Shown here: in pieces, positions 5,493 through 10,677 of the stretch
Position numbering within the stretch: position 1 is the stretch's first letter
Layout of the letters: each line of letters starts with the position of its first letter
NCBI GenBank assembly: GCA_031270755.1
Contig: JAISWV010000038.1
Coordinates: 1-10,677, forward strand
From: Synergistaceae bacterium
GTDB taxonomy: Bacteria > Synergistota > Synergistia > Synergistales > Aminobacteriaceae
Reading direction: 5' to 3'
Length of the DNA stretch: 10,677 nucleotides
Notes under the pieces: generated by a model
Databases searched by the model: none
Seen by the model: only the letters and a program-made list of their open reading frames with translations
Told to the model about the DNA's origin: nothing
Position numbers and translations under genes: made by a program

Positions 5493-8189
5493 TCAACTGA
5501 GCGGCTCCTGCCGCAGCTCTTCAAAAATTTTCGCGTCGGCCAATAGATTTTCGGCCTCCTCCGAAGGCAGGGGGCAGGAGAAGAAATATCCCTGCCCTTT
5601 GGAGCATTTGCTTTCCTCCAGCCAGTGAATTTGGTCTTTGTTTTCCACGCCTTCGGCCACCACGTCGAAGTTGAGGTCGCGGGCCATGTTGATGATGGAG
5701 CGAACCATGAGAGAATTTTTTTCGGACAGGAAAAGTTGATCGATAAAAGATTTATCTATTTTGATGTAGTTGATGGGCAATTGACTCATGTATTGCAATG
5801 AAGAGTACCCTGTGCCAAAGTCGTCCAACGCGATTTTGACGCCGAAGTCCCTCAGAATCTTCAATTTTGCGTTGGCGGCCTCCAAGCTCTCGATAAAAAT
5901 CCCCTCTGTGACCTCCAACACGAAGTAGCGGGGATCCAAGTCCTCTTCTTGGATACGGTCGCAAACGAAGTGCACGAACCCGGGGTCTTTGAACGACGCC
6001 CCCGAGGCGTTGGCGCTGATGAAAAACGATATTTCGGGATAGTCTGCCGACCATTTTTTCGCGGTACGGATGGCCTGGGAGATGACAGATTTGTCGATTT
6101 CCGTGATGAACCCCGTCTCCTCCGCCTGAGGGATGAATGCCCCGGGACTCAAAACCCCGTACTTGGGGTGAATCCAGCGCACCAGCGCCTCGAACCCGGC
6201 CAGGCGCGACGACAACTGACATATGGGCTGGAAGTAAGCGACGAACTCCGACGATAAAAGCGCTCTCTGCATGCTCGCCTGCAAAGTAAGTATATTATAT
6301 GGCTGGTGGTGCTTGCTTTCTTCCGTACTTTCTTCGCTCGTCAAGAAAGTGATGGTGCCGATCCCTCGTTTTTTGCCCTTGATCAAGGCGTCCGTTCCCC
6401 AGGACAAAATTTGCGAAGAGGTATTCGAAGCCTGGATATCCAGCACGACACCGAAACTGGCGCTGGGGAAAACGGTCTTTCCGTCAATGGAGACAGGAAT
6501 GTTGAGCATGTGCTGGATTCGCTGGAGAAGGGATCGCACGTACTCTCTGGAGTTTGTTCCCCGTATGATGATGCCGAATTCGTCGCCGCTCAAACGAAAC
6601 ACCGAGGCAAAGCCCATGGTTATTCCGCTGATCCTCTCCGCGACTTTGACGATCACCTGATCCGCGCCCCGGGGCCCCATTTGCTCGTTGACCAATTTGA
6701 ACTTGTCCATGTTGACGAAGACAACGCAAAATGCGTAATAAGGAATTGTTTTGATGTTCCGCAGTTCTTTTTCCAACTCGTCCAAAAAGTAATGCCTGTT
6801 GGGCAGGCCGGTCTGCGAGTCGTAGAAGGCCATTTTGACGAGGCGCGCCTCCATGACCTTGCGTTCGGTGAGGTCGCGGGCGATGGATAGCGTGTACGCA
6901 TTGCTGCCGAAGGTCAGAGTCGCTTGATGGATCTCGACGGGGATGAGACTGCCGTCGCATCGGCGCATGGTGGCTTCGAAGACGTTTTCCTCGTCTTTCA
7001 GCAAGCCGTCGCCGGGGCCCGCCGTCTTTTCCTTTTCGATGAAAATGGAATCGAAAGGAAGCTGCACGAGACCCGTTCCTTCTTGGCAGCCCAAGAGCTC
7101 CCGCGTGGAAGCATTGGCCAGGAGAATCGCGCCGTCGGCTCCACACAGGATCAAAGGATCGGGGACATTCGAAATCAACTCGTCCAAAGCCATGAGCATC
7201 GTGTTGAACGACCTGGAAAGGCAGGTGATTTCATCGTTGCCCTCCAGGGGAATTCGAAGGTGGACCTGCCACTTGTACGATATGTCGTCCGCGATCTTTT
7301 GCAATTTTTTTACACGGGAGAGAATCAGCTTGTCGAAAACGACGAGAACCAAGATCAAAGTCGACGAACTGAGCAGAACGATCCAAACGTAGCGGTTCGC
7401 GAGAGTTCTGATGACCTCTTTGTAAACGAGCCTCTTCACATTGCTGTGGACGAAGAGCTTGTCTCTTTGACCGAAAATGTTCGCAGGGGAGTAGTAAACG
7501 ACGGCTTCTTTGTCAGAGACGAACGCCACGCCGATATGCTCGGGGTTGTCCGTTATCTGTGAGAGCTCTTGGGGGGAAATGGCGGGCGGGGTCTGTTCCG
7601 GGTCCAGCAGCTGGAAGTCCCCTTCCAGAACACGGAACACGGGGGCGAGAAATTTTTCCAGCGATTCCCCGACGACGATGACCGATTGTGTGTCCTGACG
7701 CTCATGGGTGGGAACAGGGGTTATCCCCACGATAAAGTCTTTTTCGTCGATTTTGAGCAGCCCGCTGACGGGAAAAAGAGAGGTCTCTTCGCCGTAAATC
7801 CGCCGAATGGATTGCGTCAGATCTTGGGAAAACGCGGGAGAAACGGGAATTCTACGCCCCGCGGCGTCGATTTGATATCCCTTCATCGTTCCGGTGGAAA
7901 AGTCCAGCAGCGCGATCATCTGAATCGGAAGAATATGGATTTCTCCAGCCGCGAAAATCTTCTCGAGCAACGCCGGGTTGTAAGCGGCGAGATCGACGGC
8001 GTTTTGCAGCAGCGTTTCTTTTTCCACCTGCAGATATTTGTCGAACCTGTTCATATCCCGCACGAAAATACGTTTTTCCACGGCCTCGAAATTCGCGAAA
8101 ATGGCGCGGCCGCTGTTGAAGGTCATTGGGGCCCACAATACAACGAGCAGGCCCAAAACGGAGTACAAAAATTTCTTGAGCAAAGACAT
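5493..8189 (-). CDS. Membrane CHASE4-like/HAMP/PAS/GGDEF/EAL protein, probable c-di-GMP phosphodiesterase
   Basis: An 898-residue inner-membrane protein expected to hydrolyse c-di-GMP. Order: TM1 (about 5-22), a periplasmic CHASE4-like sensor (about 35-265), TM2 (267-288), HAMP (290-338), PAS (340-440), GGDEF (446-615) and EAL (636-885). The EAL site is complete: EALVRW from 667, N727, E759, DDFGTG from 789, K810, E846 and Q866. The GGDEF is degenerate: SGDEF at 534-538, N in place of the first metal Asp (VNMDKFK), GPRGAD in place of GHxxGD, and no RxxD site. It probably binds GTP as a regulatory domain, as in known GGDEF-EAL pairs, rather than making c-di-GMP. The ATG at 8189 is chosen because GAGGA (8201-8197) lies 7 bases upstream. 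A GTG at 8210 would add 7 residues but has no clear site. It follows the GAF-like gene by 54 bases, so it is likely one transcript. Confidence 0.9.
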   Translation of the reverse strand: MSLLKKFLYSVLGLLVVLWAPMTFNSGRAIFANFEAVEKRIFVRDMNRFDKYLQVEKETLLQNAVDLAAYNPALLEKIFAAGEIHILPIQMIALLDFSTGTMKGYQIDAAGRRIPVSPAFSQDLTQSIRRIYGEETSLFPVSGLLKIDEKDFIVGITPVPTHERQDTQSVIVVGESLEKFLAPVFRVLEGDFQLLDPEQTPPAISPQELSQITDNPEHIGVAFVSDKEAVVYYSPANIFGQRDKLFVHSNVKRLVYKEVIRTLANRYVWIVLLSSSTLILVLVVFDKLILSRVKKLQKIADDISYKWQVHLRIPLEGNDEITCLSRSFNTMLMALDELISNVPDPLILCGADGAILLANASTRELLGCQEGTGLVQLPFDSIFIEKEKTAGPGDGLLKDEENVFEATMRRCDGSLIPVEIHQATLTFGSNAYTLSIARDLTERKVMEARLVKMAFYDSQTGLPNRHYFLDELEKELRNIKTIPYYAFCVVFVNMDKFKLVNEQMGPRGADQVIVKVAERISGITMGFASVFRLSGDEFGIIIRGTNSREYVRSLLQRIQHMLNIPVSIDGKTVFPSASFGVVLDIQASNTSSQILSWGTDALIKGKKRGIGTITFLTSEESTEESKHHQPYNILTLQASMQRALLSSEFVAYFQPICQLSSRLAGFEALVRWIHPKYGVLSPGAFIPQAEETGFITEIDKSVISQAIRTAKKWSADYPEISFFISANASGASFKDPGFVHFVCDRIQEEDLDPRYFVLEVTEGIFIESLEAANAKLKILRDFGVKIALDDFGTGYSSLQYMSQLPINYIKIDKSFIDQLFLSEKNSLMVRSIINMARDLNFDVVAEGVENKDQIHWLEESKCSKGQGYFFSCPLPSEEAENLLADAKIFEELRQEPLS

Positions 8190-8243
8190 CGAGATTTCCT
8201 CGCATCCCACGTAAAATTTGAATAAAAAACACCGTTCCGCAGC

Positions 8244-9578
8244 TTACTGTATGAATTTTATCAAATAGAACGCTATGAATTGCGCGATAAGCTCCAGGGC
8301 TGAAAGTTTGACACCGTCGTCGGCGAGAGAAGCGGCTCTCGATGACAGCGCGATGAACCCCATCAATTGGCCGTGATTCCAAAAAGGAAAAACATAGCGC
8401 ATAAAGTTCATTTCGGGCCAAGGGTACTGGAGAATTCCCGCAAAGTCCGTTTTCTGCAGGTCGAAAAAGGGCCGTTCCTCCGTTTTCCCGATGAGCGCGG
8501 AGGGAAAGAGCGTGGGCTCGAAGGGGAAACGAAGTCCGTTTTGACGGTACTCCACCGGAAAGTACCCCTGACGGGACTTGTCCCATATGACCAGAAAACA
8601 CTGGCTTTCCTGCACCAGCTCCGAAAAGATGTCAGCGGCCATAGAGACAAATTCGGATTGTACCGTTTGTTGTTTCAGCGCGCTCAAAGCCTCGGCGAGA
8701 GAGAGGACGGTAAAATCGGTCGACGCGGTCTTTTCCCGGTCGGCCGAACTTTTGGTCTGGAGGCTATTGATGGCCAAGGAGCGTGACGCGAGGTTTCCCA
8801 CAAGCTCTAAAAAGTCCAGCGTCTCTTCCGTAGGGAGCTTGTCCCACTCGGAAACACAGAACAACTTGTGGGGCTCCACAATGGGGAGCACCACTTCGTA
8901 AGGAGCGGCGTCCTTCCGGGTGACGACGGGAGCGGGCGGCAGCATCGGCTGTAAATACAAGCCCTCTTTCACGGGCGGAGTCCGCTCGTCCCCTTCGAGA
9001 AAAACCAGCTCCGAGCCATTGTCCTGAAAAACGGAAAGAGACCGCGGGAAAAGGCTTTCGCGCAGTGCGTCCGTCAGAAAAGCGGCGTAATAGTCGAGAG
9101 GCATCGGCTCGAAAATGGAGGGCAAGGTATTTTTCGTCGCCAGAATCATGTAGGACAGCCGCGAGAGGCGCTCTTCCGCTACGGTAGTCTGTTGAAACGT
9201 CTGCCACAGAGAAATCAAACCCGCTATGGGATGGAGTTCCGAGATCCATGCCGCGGGAGATTCGCGAAGCAGGATGTAAAAAGACCATTGCATCCCGCGT
9301 ATGCGCACCACCCAAGGCCATTCGCCCTCGAGACTCCCCTGGTCCACCGAAAATTTTTCGTTCAAGGGGCGCTCCGCGAAAACGGAAAGCAGCTTCGCGG
9401 CCTGCCCCCGCAAGAAGAAGTTTTCCGTTCGGGTTTTGACCGCGTCCACAATCTCCAGGTCCTCCCCGTTGGAATTTACGATCAAAGCGCCCTCGACTTT
9501 GGGAGTCAGAAAGTCGACCAAAAGTTTCAACGCTCCCCCGGATAAAATGAAGTCCATTTGTTCATAAAGTTTCTGCAA
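8244..9578 (-). CDS. Receptor-like protein with three GAF-like blocks, no output domain
   Basis: About 444 residues, soluble, with no signal peptide or long membrane segment. I do not recognise a named family. Numbering from the ATG at 9647, three segments read like GAF sensory folds: about 34-147 (ALIVNSNGEDLEIV then WPWVVRIRGMQWSFYILL), about 155-297 (AEERLSRLSYMIL then SLSVFQDNGSELVFLEGD and YEVVLPIVEPHKLFCVSE), and about 313-467 (CFLVIWDKSRQGYFPVEY then MRYVFPFWNHGQLMGFIALSS). Each has the GAF order of a helix, a strand hairpin and a helix. There is no kinase, GGDEF, EAL or DNA-binding part. The TTG at 9578 is preferred: GGGAGGT at 9593-9587 is 8 bases before it. The ATG at 9647 in the same frame would add 23 residues but has no ribosome site. 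It is the first gene of a two-gene unit with the GGDEF-EAL protein, so it probably modulates that enzyme or another partner. Confidence 0.7.
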   Translation of the reverse strand: MQKLYEQMDFILSGGALKLLVDFLTPKVEGALIVNSNGEDLEIVDAVKTRTENFFLRGQAAKLLSVFAERPLNEKFSVDQGSLEGEWPWVVRIRGMQWSFYILLRESPAAWISELHPIAGLISLWQTFQQTTVAEERLSRLSYMILATKNTLPSIFEPMPLDYYAAFLTDALRESLFPRSLSVFQDNGSELVFLEGDERTPPVKEGLYLQPMLPPAPVVTRKDAAPYEVVLPIVEPHKLFCVSEWDKLPTEETLDFLELVGNLASRSLAINSLQTKSSADREKTASTDFTVLSLAEALSALKQQTVQSEFVSMAADIFSELVQESQCFLVIWDKSRQGYFPVEYRQNGLRFPFEPTLFPSALIGKTEERPFFDLQKTDFAGILQYPWPEMNFMRYVFPFWNHGQLMGFIALSSRAASLADDGVKLSALELIAQFIAFYLIKFIQ

Positions 9579-9586
9579 AATCTCGC

Positions 9587-9593
9587 ACCTCCC
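9587..9593 (-). promoter_or_regulatory. Ribosome binding site deciding the start of the GAF-like gene
   Basis: On the minus strand this reads GGGAGGT, 8 bases before the TTG at 9578. It is the strongest Shine-Dalgarno match near this gene, and the ATG at 9647 has none. It therefore argues for a TTG start and a leader of roughly 138 bases from the candidate promoter. Confidence 0.5.
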
Positions 9594-9602
9594 GTCGAAT
9601 TT

Positions 9603-9622
9603 AGAGCCCGTGGCTCTTTTTT
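9603..9622 (+). terminator. Hairpin plus T-run, terminator-like on the plus strand
   Basis: AGAGCC (9603-9608), loop CGT and GGCTCT (9612-9617) form a perfect 6-bp stem, followed directly by five T (9618-9622) and soon by a second T-run. It has intrinsic-terminator shape for plus-strand RNA, but lies at the 5' end of a minus-strand gene. It could stop antisense read-through before the rightward capA-type promoter. On the minus strand the same stem would sit in the mRNA leader, 9 bases before the ribosome site. Confidence 0.45.
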
Positions 9623-9722
9623 CTGCCAATTTTTTTGTCTGCTTCATTTGCTGCAGGCTTTCGGCTTCTTTTTACGGCGGATGACAATGGGGCCCGCTAT
9701 AAAATTCTGTGCTCGTTACGAG

Positions 9723-9751
9723 ATATTATTCCATTCTCTTTGTGCTGTCCA
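9723..9751 (-). promoter_or_regulatory. Candidate promoter for the GAF-like and GGDEF-EAL genes (leftward)
   Basis: On the minus strand TGGACA (9751-9746, 5 of 6 to the -35) and TAATAT (9728-9723, 4 of 6 to the -10) are 17 bases apart. Transcription would start near 9716. The -35 box lies 4 bases from the -35 of the rightward promoter. Confidence 0.45.
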
Positions 9752-9755
9752 TGAG

Positions 9756-9784
9756 TTGTCTGAAGTATTTTCAGACTTTATACT
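9756..9784 (+). promoter_or_regulatory. Candidate promoter for the CapA-family gene (rightward)
   Basis: TTGTCT (9756-9761, 4 of 6) and TATACT (9779-9784, 5 of 6) have a 17-base spacer. Predicted start near 9791, giving a leader of about 36 bases. The spacer holds a perfect inverted repeat. An earlier TATAAA at 9698-9703 has no good -35. Confidence 0.52.
9758..9776. promoter_or_regulatory. Perfect 7-bp inverted repeat in the promoter spacer (probable operator)
   Basis: GTCTGAA (9758-9764), five bases, then TTCAGAC (9770-9776). All seven pairs match. The 19-bp site overlaps the end of the -35 box of the rightward promoter, fills most of its spacer and begins 6 bases beyond the -35 of the leftward promoter. 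Its geometry suits a dimeric regulator acting on both. As RNA it would not be in either transcript, so DNA binding is the likelier role. Confidence 0.5.
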
Positions 9785-9826
9785 GTAAAATCGACAGAAA
9801 ATACGTGCCGTGATGGAGCCTGGGAC

Positions 9827-10677
9827 ATGAAAAATTCGATACGAAACTCGATACAAAATTCAATGGGACATAAAGTTTTTTTGCTGCTTCTTTTGTGCGT
9901 TTCGGCCTGGACGGGCGCCGCGTATGGAGGAGAACCGCAGGGGAAGGAGTGGGCCCGGGCGATTTTCGTGGGGGACATCATGGCTCACAAGGAGCAGCTC
10001 GAGGCCGCTCGGAAAGGGGCTTCGTGGGATTTCGCCCCGCAATTTCGCCGGGTGAAACCCTTGTTCGGCGGCGCCCTGGTCGTGGCCAACCTGGAGACCG
10101 TCTTTGCGGGGGAAAAGAGCGGCTTCGCCGGTTATCCTTCGTTCAACACGCCGGACGAGCTGGCGGAAGCCTTGGCGGACCTGGGCGTGAACGTCGTGAC
10201 GTTGGCCAACAACCATATTCTGGACAGAGGCGCTTCGGGTGCCGCCCGGACCATGGAGGTGCTGGACCGCTCAGGGATCTTCCACGCGGGGCTCGGCAAG
10301 AGCGGACCCGGCGGCGCGTTGACCCTGGAACACGGGGGAATCCGCTGGGCCTTTGTCAACTACAGCTACGGCAGCAATCGTATTTTGACGTCCAGCGACG
10401 TCCACCTGAACACGATCTCGGCGGCCGCGGTGACGGAGGCCTTGGACGAGGCGCGGCTTTCGAGCCCCGATATCGTTGTGGCTTGTTTTCATTGGGGAAA
10501 CGAATATCAATTCTCCCCCACGAAACGCCAGCGCGAAATCGCCGCCCTCAGTTTGGAAAAAGGGGCGAACTTGGTGATCGGGACGCATCCCCACGTTCTT
10601 CAGCCTATAGAGATCGTCAAAGGAACGGGTCGCGATTACGGCCTCACGGCGTACTCTCTGGGCAATTTCGTCTCGTA
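9827..10677 (+). CDS. CapA/PgsA-family protein (metallophosphatase-like), 3' end outside window
   Basis: 283 residues are visible and the frame is open to the window edge. The CapA family (poly-gamma-glutamate or capsule synthesis, PgsA/CapA fold) has a calcineurin-like two-metal site. Signatures in order: FVGDIM (47-52), VANLET (86-91), LANNHILDRG (126-135), ACFHWGNEY (219-227), GTHPHVLQPIE (252-262) and YSLGNFVS (276-283). These include the Asp, Asn and His residues expected to bind metal. Residues 1-35 form a signal peptide: an Asn/Ser-rich start, a Leu-rich core at about 17-27, with cleavage likely near 30-34. The cysteine at 24 has Leu before it, so a lipobox is unlikely. GGAG at 9815-9818, 8 bases upstream, supports this ATG over the one at 9863. 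The protein is predicted to be periplasmic or surface-exposed. The name reflects the family, and a polyglutamate role is not shown here. Confidence 0.87.
   Translation, partial: MKNSIRNSIQNSMGHKVFLLLLLCVSAWTGAAYGGEPQGKEWARAIFVGDIMAHKEQLEAARKGASWDFAPQFRRVKPLFGGALVVANLETVFAGEKSGFAGYPSFNTPDELAEALADLGVNVVTLANNHILDRGASGAARTMEVLDRSGIFHAGLGKSGPGGALTLEHGGIRWAFVNYSYGSNRILTSSDVHLNTISAAAVTEALDEARLSSPDIVVACFHWGNEYQFSPTKRQREIAALSLEKGANLVIGTHPHVLQPIEIVKGTGRDYGLTAYSLGNFVS
9833..9868 (+). repeat. 12-bp in-frame tandem repeat in the signal peptide
   Basis: Three units of 12 bases (9833-9844, 9845-9856, 9857-9868) encode NSIR, NSIQ and NSMG. The first two differ at two bases and the third is more diverged. 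The repeat lengthens the n-region of the signal peptide ahead of the Leu-rich core. Confidence 0.65.

Noticed and set aside
1..10677. CRISPR array, tRNA, rRNA, insertion sequence, integrase or phage genes
   Set aside because: No regularly spaced direct repeats, RNA-gene signatures, transposase or integrase motifs, or terminal inverted repeats were seen.

Overview
The window (GC in the mid-to-upper 50s by eye, with AT-rich promoter regions) comes from a diderm bacterium. It carries LpxB-family genes of lipid A synthesis, an exported repeat protein, several c-di-GMP signalling proteins and a CapA-family protein. The V4R-plus-GGDEF pairing, the LpxB genes and the general style would fit Synergistota, or another anaerobic diderm lineage such as Negativicutes. 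This is inference from gene content only and no marker gene settles it.

Layout. (1) Positions 1-1774, plus strand: the C-terminal half of lpxB (lipid-A-disaccharide synthase) and, 14 bases later, an LpxB-like paralogue. (2) Positions 1775-3940, plus strand: an AT-rich promoter region with a perfect palindrome over its -10 box, then a V4R-domain sensor and a HAMP-like/PAS/GGDEF diguanylate cyclase. These two lie in the same reading frame, separated only by one TAA codon and 11 open codons. (3) Positions 3941-5452, plus strand: a leader region with a small tandem repeat and a possible 9-codon ORF, then a secreted GLUG-repeat protein with eleven rungs of about 27 residues. (4) Positions 5493-9578, minus strand: a two-gene unit whose first gene encodes a soluble receptor-like protein with three GAF-like blocks and whose second encodes a membrane CHASE4-like/HAMP/PAS/GGDEF/EAL protein with an intact EAL site and a degenerate GGDEF. 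(5) Positions 9723-9784: two divergent promoters whose -35 boxes are 4 bp apart, with a 19-bp perfect inverted repeat filling the spacer of the rightward one. (6) Positions 9827 to the end, plus strand: a CapA/PgsA-family metallophosphatase-like protein, cut by the window edge.

Working together. The centre is best read as a local c-di-GMP module. A cyclase (GGDEF with RxxD inhibitory site) on one strand and a likely phosphodiesterase (complete EAL) on the other converge on an exported surface-type protein. The accessory sensors (V4R, GAF-like) are encoded next to their enzymes and not always fused to them. The envelope genes at both edges (lipid A, CapA) suggest that cell surface or exopolysaccharide is the output, but this link is inferred from position alone. 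I saw no tRNA, rRNA, CRISPR array, insertion sequence or integrase in the window.
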